Counted from the first letter of the stretch, positions 1 through 8,132 are shown. The stretch is 11,408 nucleotides of DNA from an uncultured Collinsella sp. (GCA_934646965.1 CAKUEZ010000064.1:1-11408), one strand, 5' to 3'. Notes: generated from the letters alone by a model not told the origin. Translations and numbers: made by a program.

Positions 1-1523
<1,523 letters not shown>

Positions 1524-1559
1524 TCAAACCGCACCGAATCGGCAACCGTCGGACCGGGG

Positions 1560-1763
1560 TGGACAGTTAGTTCAGATACGTATAAATCTGCGAACCGAAT
1601 CGAGCTCAAATGGCGCCATTTCACCCCATTTGGTCGTCCCGGAGCGGCACGATCGGCTTATTTCTCCTTCCGAGCACCCATCAGAGCCCCATTTCCATCC
1701 CAAAACCGCTCAAGACGCATCCCAAGCTGACCCAGATTTATACGTATCTGAACTAACTGTCCA
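1560..1763. repeat. 204-bp element bounded by perfect 31-bp inverted repeats
   Basis: The arms are 1560-1590 and 1733-1763 and are perfectly complementary. Each arm starts (outer end) with TGGACAGTTAGTTCAGATAC and contains the palindrome ATACGTAT. The 142-bp interior codes for nothing convincing and holds a 14-bp perfect palindrome, AAATGGCGCCATTT (1608-1621). I see no target-site duplication beside the arms. It lies between ligA and the cassette at 1881, so it fills most of the 429-bp gap from 1452 to 1880. The shape fits a non-autonomous MITE-like element or a dispersed intergenic repeat. A pair of divergent regulator sites is less likely given the arm length. Confidence 0.7.
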
Positions 1764-1830
1764 GACCTTTCCAAGGGCAGCGGGCTCCACATGCCAAATT
1801 ATGCGACTCGGCTGATAGTAGTTAATATTT

Positions 1831-1862
1831 TATATTGTGTTTGCAATATATTTTGGTATTAT
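1831..1862 (+). promoter_or_regulatory. AT-rich dyad and possible promoter of the 1881 cassette
   Basis: TATATTG (1831-1837) and CAATATA (1844-1850) form a 7-bp dyad with a 6-bp spacer, in a short stretch far richer in A+T than its surroundings. A possible -35 TTGTGT (1835-1840) and -10 TATTAT (1857-1862), 16 bp apart, overlap it. That would put the transcript start almost on the Shine-Dalgarno, so the exact promoter is uncertain. The dyad could be the operator of the XRE-family regulator encoded at the end of the cassette (inference). Confidence 0.35.
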
Positions 1863-1880
1863 CAGCGTGAGGTGATTGAA

Positions 1881-2282
1881 ATGAAGAATCAGTCCAAACG
1901 CTTACTGACCATCCTCGTCCCCCTTGTCCTTATAGCGGCCGCTTTGCTCGGCTTTTTCTGGAAGGACATTCCCTTTTCCAAGGACCTTTCCTTGCGAGGT
2001 GAGGTCGTTGCTGCCTATCACCCTTCCGCCAGCGGAGCGAGTGAAGGTCGTTTCGTTATCGCAAGCGAGCAATTCCAATCCGCACCGCTGCACCTCAACT
2101 TCAAAATCGACTCAACCATTCCCATCAAGGATCAAAATGGCAAGAAGGCCGATGTCGGAGCCATCAAAGAAGGCGTCTCCGTTGATGTGATCTGCACCGT
2201 CAACACCAGCAGCGATTCCGACCCAACGAAGCTGCCCGCTCTCATAACGCCAACTGCCATCACGATTACGCAAAAGGAATAA
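1881..2282 (+). CDS. Small N-terminally anchored protein, DUF3221-like (hypothetical)
   Basis: 133 residues. I chose the ATG at 1881 because GAGGTGATTGAA precedes it as a Shine-Dalgarno; the frame stays open to an ATG at 1791, but that longer form would overlap the AT-rich promoter-like dyad. The N-terminus (MKNQSKRLL) is basic and is followed by a hydrophobic helix at about 8-27, so the protein is a membrane-anchored or exported one with an outside domain of about 105 residues. That domain starts RGEVVAAY, has a middle FKIDSTIPIKD, then GVSVDVICTV and a last strand TPTAITIT. The pattern resembles the small OB-like beta-barrels of DUF3221/YobA proteins; this is a loose resemblance, not a firm family call. 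It heads a cassette with a DUF2975 protein and an XRE regulator. Function unknown. Confidence 0.75.
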   Translation: MKNQSKRLLTILVPLVLIAAALLGFFWKDIPFSKDLSLRGEVVAAYHPSASGASEGRFVIASEQFQSAPLHLNFKIDSTIPIKDQNGKKADVGAIKEGVSVDVICTVNTSSDSDPTKLPALITPTAITITQKE

Positions 2283-2303
2283 CAACGTCAGAGGCATACG
2301 ATT

Positions 2304-2329
2304 GGCTGCGGCATTGCCGCAGCCTTTTT
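2304..2329 (+). terminator. Intrinsic terminator between the first two cassette genes
   Basis: GGCTGCGGC (2304-2312), loop ATT, GCCGCAGCC (2316-2324), then five T. The 9-bp stem is perfect. It ends the 1881 gene 22 bases after its stop, but the T run finishes only ten bases before the ATG of the DUF2975 gene at 2340. The downstream pair therefore needs read-through, or regulated attenuation. Confidence 0.8.
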
Positions 2330-2339
2330 GGGGTTAATT

Positions 2340-2873
2340 ATGGAAAGCACTGTTAAGCAAAGCCGTTTTACCAACGCAATGCTGCTCGCCACCCTGTTGC
2401 TCGCAACAATCATGGCGGCCTTCTCAGCGTTCAGCGTTGCCAACGAGGCGCGGGAGGTGCTCTTTGCGCCCACTCCCCTCTATATAAACGGCGAGCTAAA
2501 CGGCGAGCCCATTCCGAGCACCGTCGTTACCGAGTTTACCATTCGCGACGTTCTGGTCCTTGCCCTTTCGGTTGTATGCCTGGTCATTTATCTGCACTTC
2601 TGCCTTGACATCGTCAACACTCAGTCGATATTCACGCGAAAACAATGCCGGCGACTTCTGATTGTGGGACTTCTACTGCTCATTTCTTCAGTTGTCTCGA
2701 TTACCTTCGACAGCCTGTGTACCGCTCAACTCCCCAACGACGTCAGCACGAGCGCAATTGGAATCTTTGGCTTTAACGCTTGGACACTCGTTCTTGCTTT
2801 GTTTGCGCTATCCCTTTCGGCTATCTTTGAGTACGGACGGCTCTTGCAGTCGGACGTTGACGCCATTATTTAG
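2340..2873 (+). CDS. DUF2975 family membrane protein
   Basis: 177 residues with four predicted membrane helices, at about 11-33, 69-92, 104-125 and 145-165. The loop between helices 1 and 2 is about 35 residues long (ANEAREV to TEFTIRD) and is probably outside the cell. The C-terminus FEYGRLLQSDVDAII matches the cytoplasmic tail I know from DUF2975 proteins, in which an acidic stretch follows a Y-G-x-x-L-Q motif. Proteins of this family (for example B. subtilis YoaS) are usually encoded directly before a small XRE regulator, as here: the next gene starts 12 bases on. The start is the ATG at 2340, with only a weak GGGG ribosome site (2330-2333) lying right after a terminator T run. The TTG at 2328 is in frame but sits inside that T run, so I reject it. 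Biochemical role unknown; a sensor or partner for the regulator is a guess. Confidence 0.85.
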   Translation: MESTVKQSRFTNAMLLATLLLATIMAAFSAFSVANEAREVLFAPTPLYINGELNGEPIPSTVVTEFTIRDVLVLALSVVCLVIYLHFCLDIVNTQSIFTRKQCRRLLIVGLLLLISSVVSITFDSLCTAQLPNDVSTSAIGIFGFNAWTLVLALFALSLSAIFEYGRLLQSDVDAII

Positions 2874-2885
2874 AAGGAGGGCAGC

Positions 2886-3137
2886 ATGCCAATCGTCATG
2901 AGACTCGATCGCGTCATGGCGGATCGCAAAATGTCCTCTCAAGAACTTGCCGACATTATCGGCATCTCGCCCGTTAACGTTTCGCGCATTAAAACGGGGC
3001 GGCTCAAGGGCATTCGCTTTTCGACGTTGACCGCGATGTGCGAGGCACTTCACTGCAAACCTGGCGACATCATCGACTGGCTGTCGGACGAAGAGTACAT
3101 CGAGGCATTTGGGAGCCTGCCAAGCGAAGATGACTAA
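2886..3137 (+). CDS. XRE-family (Cro/CI-type) transcriptional regulator
   Basis: 83 residues, essentially one helix-turn-helix domain of the YozG-like type that goes with DUF2975 genes. The N-terminal RLDRVMADRKMSSQELADIIG covers the first helices; the recognition helix is around 28-38 (SPVNVSRIKTG), and the domain closes with IRFSTLTAMCEALHCKPGDIIDW (44-65). An acidic tail of about 18 residues follows. The Shine-Dalgarno AAGGAGG (2874-2880) is nearly perfect, five bases from the ATG and starting right after the DUF2975 stop codon, so the two are surely translated from one mRNA. An ATG five codons further in is a less likely start. Likely target: the cassette's own promoter, perhaps the 1831-1850 dyad (inference). 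Confidence 0.92.
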   Translation: MPIVMRLDRVMADRKMSSQELADIIGISPVNVSRIKTGRLKGIRFSTLTAMCEALHCKPGDIIDWLSDEEYIEAFGSLPSEDD

Positions 3138-3173
3138 TCAAAATGATCAACTTTCCTCCGTCTCTAACGGATC

Positions 3174-3218
3174 AATAAGAAAAGAGGGGCTGTCCCGCGC
3201 ATGGCGGGGCAGCCCCTC
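3174..3218 (-). terminator. Intrinsic terminator of htrA
   Basis: On the minus strand a 15-bp stem (arms 3204-3218 and 3184-3198, one mismatch) with loop CATGC is followed by TTTTCTTATT. It lies 28 bases after the htrA stop. In the plus direction there is no T run, so it is a poor terminator for the XRE gene, although the hairpin would still form there. Confidence 0.88.
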
Positions 3219-3245
3219 TGGCTTCGATGTGTGTGAAACGGCTCG

Positions 3246-4715
3246 CTAGAACCCCTGGCCGTAACCCTGACCCTGGCCCTGGCCCTGCTGGCCCAGCAGC
3301 TCCTCCAGGTACTGGCGCAGCTGCTCATCGGTAATACCGCCGTTGCTGGTGTCAGTCGAGCTGTCGTCCTGCTGCTGGTTCTGCAACTCCTCATCGGAAC
3401 CCAGCTCGACGGTGACCTTCTTCTCTTCCTTGCCGCGCACGAGCGTGATCTCGACCTTCTCGCCCACCTCGTGGCTACGCAGTGCGATGATCAGGCCATC
3501 GGCACTCGTGATCTCGTCATCGCCCAGCTTGGTGATGACGTCGCCCTCCTGGATGCCGGCCTTGGCAGCAGGACCGTCCTCGACAACGCTCGCCACATAC
3601 GCGCCGCTATCGGTGCTCAGCTTGTTGGTGCGGGCGTTGAGCGCATTGACGCTCGAGAGCGTGGCGCCCAGGTACGGATGAACCGGCGTCTTGCCGTCGA
3701 TGATCTGGTCGGCGATGTTCTTGGCATAGTTGATCGGAATGGCAAAGCCAACGCCCGAGCTGGAGCCCGAATAGCTCTCGATGAGTGAGTTGATACCCAC
3801 GAGCTCGCCGTTGTCGTTGACGAGCGCGCCGCCGGAGTTGCCCGGGTTGATGGCGGCATCGGTCTGGATCATGTTGGCATAAATGGTGTTGCCGCTGGTA
3901 GAGCTCATGGCCGTGGAGCGATACAGCGCCGACACGATACCGGTGGAGACAGACTGCTCGTTGCCGAACGGCGAACCGATCGCCATAACCCACTCGCCCA
4001 CGTTGAGCTTGGAGGAGTCACCGATCTCGATCGGGGTGAGCTTGGAGGAGTCAGCGTCCTTGAGCTTAATGACGGCAAGGTCGCTCGAGGCATCGTTGCC
4101 CACGAACTCGGCCTCGTAGGTGGTGCCGTCGTCCATAGTCACCACGTACTGGTCGTAGCTGTCGACCACGTGGTTGTTGGTGAGGATGTGGCCCTCGGTA
4201 TCGAGCACCACGCCCGAACCAACGCTGCCCGAGCTGTCCGACTCGTCGGCAGACTGCGAAAGCGAACTGCCCGGGTTGCCGCTCGAAGTAGCGGTAATGG
4301 AAACCACGGAGGGCAGCGCCTTGGCAGAGACAGCCTCGGCCAGCGTAGTGTCCTCGGAGTCGATCGTGATCTTTTGCGTCGACGAACCCGAAGCGCCCGC
4401 CGTCACGGCGTTCTTGCCGCCGCCGATATCGAGCGTGCCACTCATAATGAGCGCGATGACCAGCAGGGCGCCGCAGGCACAACCGGCGAGTGCCGTAATA
4501 AAGATCGGCAGCTTTTTAGTCTTAGTCTTGACCACCGTGTGCTTGTTCACGACCTGCTGGCTGCCCAGAGGCTTGCCGGTCTGCGTGTCGTAGGCCTGCA
4601 CATAGGGAATGTTGTTGCCACCGGCAGGCGTCGACTCCACCTGCACGCGCGGCTGCTGCTGGGTCTCACCGGCGTTGCCCGCATCCTGGGGACGCTGGGA
4701 ATCGTACTCGCTCAT
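3246..4715 (-). CDS. htrA: HtrA/DegP-like membrane-anchored serine protease with PDZ domain
   Basis: 489 residues. Degrades misfolded envelope proteins and can act in stress signalling; the active domain is outside the membrane. A Gln-rich cytoplasmic N-terminus (1-68) is followed by one membrane helix (about 69-91) and a Ser/Gly-rich linker. The trypsin-like domain has the full triad: His182 in LTNNHVV, Asp212 in SSDLAVIKL, Ser294 in NPGNSGGALVN. A single PDZ domain covers about 345-437, starting at HPYLGA, with GPAAKAGIQEGDVI at its core. The tail is acidic and Gln-rich and ends in a QG repeat. The start is the ATG at 4715, giving MSEYDSQRP, with AAAGGA upstream; the frame extends 13 codons further but has no ribosome site there. 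Layout and length fit actinobacterial and Firmicute HtrA-type proteases. It is followed by its own terminator, so it is probably monocistronic. Confidence 0.95.
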   Translation of the reverse strand: MSEYDSQRPQDAGNAGETQQQPRVQVESTPAGGNNIPYVQAYDTQTGKPLGSQQVVNKHTVVKTKTKKLPIFITALAGCACGALLVIALIMSGTLDIGGGKNAVTAGASGSSTQKITIDSEDTTLAEAVSAKALPSVVSITATSSGNPGSSLSQSADESDSSGSVGSGVVLDTEGHILTNNHVVDSYDQYVVTMDDGTTYEAEFVGNDASSDLAVIKLKDADSSKLTPIEIGDSSKLNVGEWVMAIGSPFGNEQSVSTGIVSALYRSTAMSSTSGNTIYANMIQTDAAINPGNSGGALVNDNGELVGINSLIESYSGSSSGVGFAIPINYAKNIADQIIDGKTPVHPYLGATLSSVNALNARTNKLSTDSGAYVASVVEDGPAAKAGIQEGDVITKLGDDEITSADGLIIALRSHEVGEKVEITLVRGKEEKKVTVELGSDEELQNQQQDDSSTDTSNGGITDEQLRQYLEELLGQQGQGQGQGYGQGF

Positions 4716-4744
4716 AGCTGCGATCCTTTCGTCTAATAACCAAA

Positions 4745-4768
4745 GGCCCGCCAAACATGTGGCGGGCC
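4745..4768 (-). terminator. Hairpin between glnR-like gene and htrA, probable weak terminator
   Basis: Perfect 9-bp stem GGCCCGCCA (4745-4753) / TGGCGGGCC (4760-4768) with a 6-base loop. On the minus strand it is followed by TTTGGTTATT, a poor T run. It could end transcription from the response regulator gene or form the 5' leader hairpin of htrA, whose start lies 29 bases further on. Confidence 0.5.
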
Positions 4769-4886
4769 ATCATTGTTCACGTTGAGTTGTACCCCAATAT
4801 GCGGGCGCACGTGTATGAGAACGCAATCTTTTAGGAAGGCTTAAGTTCTGTTGCAAACCCGAAAGGTACCCGCACCTGTGGCAAAA

Positions 4887-4919
4887 CCACCACAAAGGTA
4901 CCTGTCCCCTTTGTGGTGG
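4887..4919. repeat. Intergenic palindrome, CCACCACAAAGG type
   Basis: Perfect 12-bp arms, CCACCACAAAGG (4887-4898) and CCTTTGTGGTGG (4908-4919), with a 9-base loop containing part of TACCTGTCC. AAAGGTACC occurs at 4862-4870 and again across the left arm and loop (4894-4902). It ends four bases from the stop codon of the response regulator gene. There is no T run on either side, so it is not a standard terminator. From memory, palindromes with GGGGACAGGTACC cores are scattered through Collinsella genomes, like REP elements; that is recollection, not a search. Confidence 0.65.
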
Positions 4920-4923
4920 AAAT

Positions 4924-5586
4924 CTAGTCCTTAAACAGATAGCCCACGCCGCGGACGGTGGTGATGTGCGCTGCGATCTGCGGACCCACCTTGGAGCGAA
5001 TGCGTCGGATGTGCACGTCGACGGTACGCGTGCCGCCGCAGTACTCAAAGCCCCACACGCGGTGCAGCAGCACTTCGCGGCTGTAGGCGCGGTTGGGGTG
5101 CGTCGCCAAAAAGCTCAGCAGCGAGTACTCCATCAGTGTCAGATCGATGGGCTCATCGTCGAGCGTCACCTGATAGGTAGCCAGGTTGATCTCGAGGTTA
5201 TCGATGTTGAGCACATCGTCGGCGGTGACGGTCTCCTCCTCGCCCATCAGGCGCTGCGCACGAGCCTTGAGCTCGTTGGGCGTCGCCGTGGGGCATACGA
5301 AGTCGGCGTGGGCGTGATTCGGCAGGCGCAGGGTGCCGAGCGCCTCGTCGTCGACGATCACCAGCATGGGAACGCCGCCGCGATCGTCGAGCCACTTGGC
5401 GATCTGATCGATGCGGTCGCTGCGGATGCCATCAGAATCGAGGATAAGCAGGTCAAAGTCGTGCGCCGCAGTCGGCGAATCGGGGGTGGCCAGGCTCACC
5501 TCGACACCCAGGGTGGTCGTCAGGCTGCGGGCAAACTCGTGGAAGCGCGTCGTGCGCGCCATGAACAGGGCACTCTTTTCGGACAT
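4924..5586 (-). CDS. glnR: GlnR-like orphan OmpR-family response regulator
   Basis: 220 residues. The winged-helix domain (about 125-220) contains LTLMEYSLLSFLATHPNRA, then HRVWGFEYCGGTRTVDVH and RRIRSKVGP, ending TVRGVGYLF. This closely follows actinobacterial GlnR, the global nitrogen regulator, and the gene sits 50 bases after a glutamine synthetase-family gene. The N-terminal receiver (about 1-112) is degenerate. One Asp, Asp50 in LLILDSDG, is at the usual acceptor position, but the acidic pair after the first strand is absent (KSALFMARTTRF), as are the switch Thr/Ser and the Lys-Pro of the last strand (VCPTATP). GlnR proteins are known for atypical receivers with no partner kinase, and no kinase gene is seen here. 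The start is the ATG at 5586, with GGAGG before it; the frame extends 28 codons further without a ribosome site. GlnR as a name is a strong family inference, not proof of orthology. Confidence 0.85.
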   Translation of the reverse strand: MSEKSALFMARTTRFHEFARSLTTTLGVEVSLATPDSPTAAHDFDLLILDSDGIRSDRIDQIAKWLDDRGGVPMLVIVDDEALGTLRLPNHAHADFVCPTATPNELKARAQRLMGEEETVTADDVLNIDNLEINLATYQVTLDDEPIDLTLMEYSLLSFLATHPNRAYSREVLLHRVWGFEYCGGTRTVDVHIRRIRSKVGPQIAAHITTVRGVGYLFKD

Positions 5587-5636
5587 ATCGGCCTCCAAAG
5601 AAATAAGCTCAATCGTACTGGGACAAGCCAGCGCGA

Positions 5637-6974
5637 TTAGGAGTTCGCCAAGTAGTGCTTGATCTCCCACTGGGTGATCGTGGACTCAAACTTATGCCAC
5701 TCGTCGCGCTTCTTTTTGAGGAAGAAGCTGTGGATGTGCTCGCCGAGGGCATCCTTCATAAACTGCGAGTCCTCAAACACGTCGAGCGCCTCTTTGAGCG
5801 AGCGCGGCAGCGGCGCGTAGCCGGCCTCGAGCATCTGACGGTCGGTGAGCTTGAGCGTCTCGGCCGTGGCCTCGGGCGGAAGCTCCAGCTTGCGCTCGAT
5901 GCCGTCGAGACCAGCAGCCAGCGTAACGGTGTTGACCAGGTACGGGTTGGCCATGGGATCGGGACTGCGCAGCTCGATGCGCGTGGACAGCTGCTTGCCG
6001 GGCTTGTAGACCGGGATGCGGACCATGCTCGCGCGGTTGCGCAGGCCCCACGTGGCGTACTGCGGCACGGAGTCGCCGCCGGTGGTGATGCGCTTGTACG
6101 AGTTGACGGTGGGGTTGGTGATGGCGCTGATCTCGCGCGCGTGCGCCAGAATGCCGGCCATGTAGTGCTTGGCGACGTCGGAGAGATGGTACTTCTCGTC
6201 GTCCTCGCCCCAAAAGACGTTGTTGCCGTCGTGATCGAACAGCGACTGGTGCAGGAACATGGCGCTGCCATCCTCGCCCGCCAGCGGCTTGGGCATAAAG
6301 GAGGCGTGGCAGCCGCTCTCGTAGGCCTGCTGCTTAATGATGAGCTTGGCCGTGGTGATGGCGTCGGACATGCTCAGGGCCTCGGCGTGGCGCAGGCTCA
6401 TGCCGTGCTGCGAGCGGCCGGCGGCGTGGAAGGTGTACTCCACGGGCACGGACATCTTCTCAAGCGTGAGGACCGTGTTGCGGCGAAGATCGCGGGCGGC
6501 GTCGCTCACCGAAAGGTCGAAGTAGCCCACGTTGTCGAGCGGCTCGGGCGTGTGCTCGTCGGGGAAGTAGTAATACTCCAGCTCGGCACCAACGTTGAGC
6601 AGGTAGCCGGCCTTCTCGGCCTTGTGGAACATGCGGCGCAGGGCATCGCGCGGGTCGCCGGCGAAAGGTTTGCGATCGGGAGTGCACACGTCGCAGAACA
6701 CGCGGGCGACGCCGTTGTGGCTCGGGCGCCACGGCAGGATCTGGAAGGTCGAGGCGTCGGGGAACGCGAGCATGTCGGCTTCCTCGGGCGTGGCAAAGCC
6801 CTCGATGGCCGAGCCGTCAAAGCCAATGCCCTCCTCAAAAGCGACCTCGAGGTCCTCGGGGCTGATGGCAAAGTTCTTGAGGCGACCGAGAATGTCGACA
6901 AACCACAGACGCACAAAGCGGATGTCGCGCTGCTCTACAGAGCGGAGTACGTAATCGATGTTCTGCTGGTTCAT
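5637..6974 (-). CDS. glnA: Type I glutamine synthetase-family protein with altered active site
   Basis: 445 residues, the length of short GSI-alpha enzymes (B. subtilis GlnA about 444). No adenylylation segment is visible. Family motifs run in order: VDILGRLKN, FDGSAIEGF (52-60), AELEYYYF with Glu131 and Glu133, GYFDL, MPKPLAG, TNPTVNSYKR, NRASMVRIP and RIELRSPDPMANPYL. Key residues differ from catalytic enzymes. HEVAPGQHE becomes HAAGRSQHG, so two metal-binding Glu are Ala184 and Gly191. GSGMH becomes GSAMF, so a metal His is Phe240. The GYEAP flap becomes GGDSVP (299-304) with one extra residue. The start is the ATG at 6974 after GGGGAG. It may be a true synthetase with changed chemistry, a gamma-glutamyl ligase for another substrate, or a regulatory pseudoenzyme. 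The fold is certain, the activity is not. The regulator gene follows after 50 bases, probably in one operon. Confidence 0.88.
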   Translation of the reverse strand: MNQQNIDYVLRSVEQRDIRFVRLWFVDILGRLKNFAISPEDLEVAFEEGIGFDGSAIEGFATPEEADMLAFPDASTFQILPWRPSHNGVARVFCDVCTPDRKPFAGDPRDALRRMFHKAEKAGYLLNVGAELEYYYFPDEHTPEPLDNVGYFDLSVSDAARDLRRNTVLTLEKMSVPVEYTFHAAGRSQHGMSLRHAEALSMSDAITTAKLIIKQQAYESGCHASFMPKPLAGEDGSAMFLHQSLFDHDGNNVFWGEDDEKYHLSDVAKHYMAGILAHAREISAITNPTVNSYKRITTGGDSVPQYATWGLRNRASMVRIPVYKPGKQLSTRIELRSPDPMANPYLVNTVTLAAGLDGIERKLELPPEATAETLKLTDRQMLEAGYAPLPRSLKEALDVFEDSQFMKDALGEHIHSFFLKKKRDEWHKFESTITQWEIKHYLANS

Positions 6975-7009
6975 GTCGCTCCCCTTTCTTTCGGGCGGGT
7001 TTCGACTGT

Positions 7010-7055
7010 TCTATATCGCAGATACTATCGCAGAAAAATGTTTCCGCAGGGTTAA
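7010..7055 (-). promoter_or_regulatory. Candidate GlnR box and promoter of the glutamine synthetase gene
   Basis: Read on the minus strand, TTAAC-6 bases-GAAAC (7055-7040) fits the a-b half-site pair of the actinobacterial GlnR box (gTnAC-n6-GaAAC). A possible -10, TATAGA, lies at 7015-7010, which puts the box at about -37 to -52, a usual activator position, with no good -35. TCTGCGATA is repeated directly at 7034-7026 and 7022-7014, between box and -10. The leader to the ATG would be about 29 bases. No second half-site pair is evident. Single-site matches of this size occur by chance; the position makes it worth listing. Confidence 0.45.
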
Positions 7056-7109
7056 AGCGTGTCAGGCGCTCAAAAAACGTGCGAGGGCGGGCGAGTGCGG
7101 GTCGGTGAC

Positions 7110-8132
7110 TTAGCGCGAAGTGGAGGCTCGGGACTCGATGTGGCCGGGGATCTCGATGCGCTTGGGCGCGAGCCTTGCGGCCTCGCCCACCGTGGTGGTG
7201 ACGACGTCGATGCGCTCGGACAGACGCTCGACCACGCGCTCGGCAATCGCCAGGGTGTCCTGCGCGGCTGTAGTCACGCCGCCAAAGAGTACGTGGTTCC
7301 AAGGGTAGTCGTCGAACGTTGCGATCTTAAGACCCGCCGGCAGCGAGGGGCCGAGCTGGGCCAGTGCCTCGGTCAGGCGCAAGAAGACCAAGCCGTTGAC
7401 GGCGATAAGGCCAAGCTTTTTACCCGCGTAATCGCGGATGGTCTCGTCCAGGCGACTGATGCCCTCGGCGCCACCGTCGGCCAGGGTGACAACCTCGCCG
7501 GCAAGTCCGCGGCGCGAGAGCTCGTCGGTAAAAGCCTCGGCGCGCTCGCGGCGGACGGGGCTGTCGTCGCTTGCCTCGGTGAGCAGGCACAGGCGCTCGC
7601 TACCCGCGGCAGCCAGGGCGTCGACCAGGCCGGCGACGAGCTCGCGGTTGTTAGACGTCACCAGATCGATGCCGCCGTCCTCGATGTCGCGGTCGAGCAG
7701 CACGACCGGCAAGCGTCCCGCAGCCGCGGCGATCGCCCCATCGTTGCCGCCGCAGGTGTTGACGACCAAGCCGTCCACGCCCGCATCGATGAGCCTGGTG
7801 AGCGACTCGGCCTCCTTGGCGGGGTCGTTGCCGCTGATGGCCGTCATGAGCGAGCAGCCGCGCGCGGCGGCGCTGGCGGAAAGACCCTCGAGCATGGCGC
7901 TCGAGAACGGGTTGGCGATGTCGGCCAGGATCACGCCGATGAGGTTGGTTCGCGAGCTACGAAGGTTGCGCGCGGCGGCACGGGGACGATAGCCGGTGCG
8001 CTCGATGACCTCGGCGATGCGGGCACGGGTCTCCTCAGTCATCTGCCCGGGACGGTTGTTGAGATAGCGCGAAACGGTGGCCGGGCTCACGCCCGCCTCG
8101 GCGGCAATGTCTTTGATTCTCATCTGCGCCAT
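7110..8132 (-). CDS. LacI-family repressor, probably KdgR-type regulator of kdgK-eda
   Basis: 340 residues, normal for the family. The N-terminal DNA-binding domain reads MRIKDIAAEAGVSPATVSRY and continues NNRPGQMTEETRARI to about residue 50, with a hinge helix around RAAARNLRSSR. The periplasmic-binding-like effector domain starts NLIGVILADIANPFSSAMLEG and includes GVDGLVVNT, PVVLLDRDI, VTSNNREL and a late IATFDDYPW. I chose the ATG at 8132 (MAQMRIKD) because GGGG lies seven bases upstream; the ATG three codons on has no ribosome site. It is transcribed away from kdgK, a 2-keto-3-deoxygluconate kinase gene, and LacI-type operators lie in the shared 235-bp gap, so control of kdgK-eda is likely. 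The specific name kdgR is an inference from this context. No terminator separates its stop from the glutamine synthetase promoter region. Confidence 0.9.
   Translation of the reverse strand: MAQMRIKDIAAEAGVSPATVSRYLNNRPGQMTEETRARIAEVIERTGYRPRAAARNLRSSRTNLIGVILADIANPFSSAMLEGLSASAAARGCSLMTAISGNDPAKEAESLTRLIDAGVDGLVVNTCGGNDGAIAAAAGRLPVVLLDRDIEDGGIDLVTSNNRELVAGLVDALAAAGSERLCLLTEASDDSPVRRERAEAFTDELSRRGLAGEVVTLADGGAEGISRLDETIRDYAGKKLGLIAVNGLVFLRLTEALAQLGPSLPAGLKIATFDDYPWNHVLFGGVTTAAQDTLAIAERVVERLSERIDVVTTTVGEAARLAPKRIEIPGHIESRASTSR

Noticed and set aside
5655..7055. 466-codon open frame on the plus strand opposite the glutamine synthetase-family gene
   Set aside because: It is a shadow of GC-rich coding sequence. 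The translation is low-complexity Val/Gly/Arg/His-rich with no motif, while the minus frame carries the family motifs.
7065..7085. T run on the minus strand (7073-7078) as a terminator of the LacI-family gene
   Set aside because: No stem with complementary arms precedes it; the upstream bases are C-rich on one side only.
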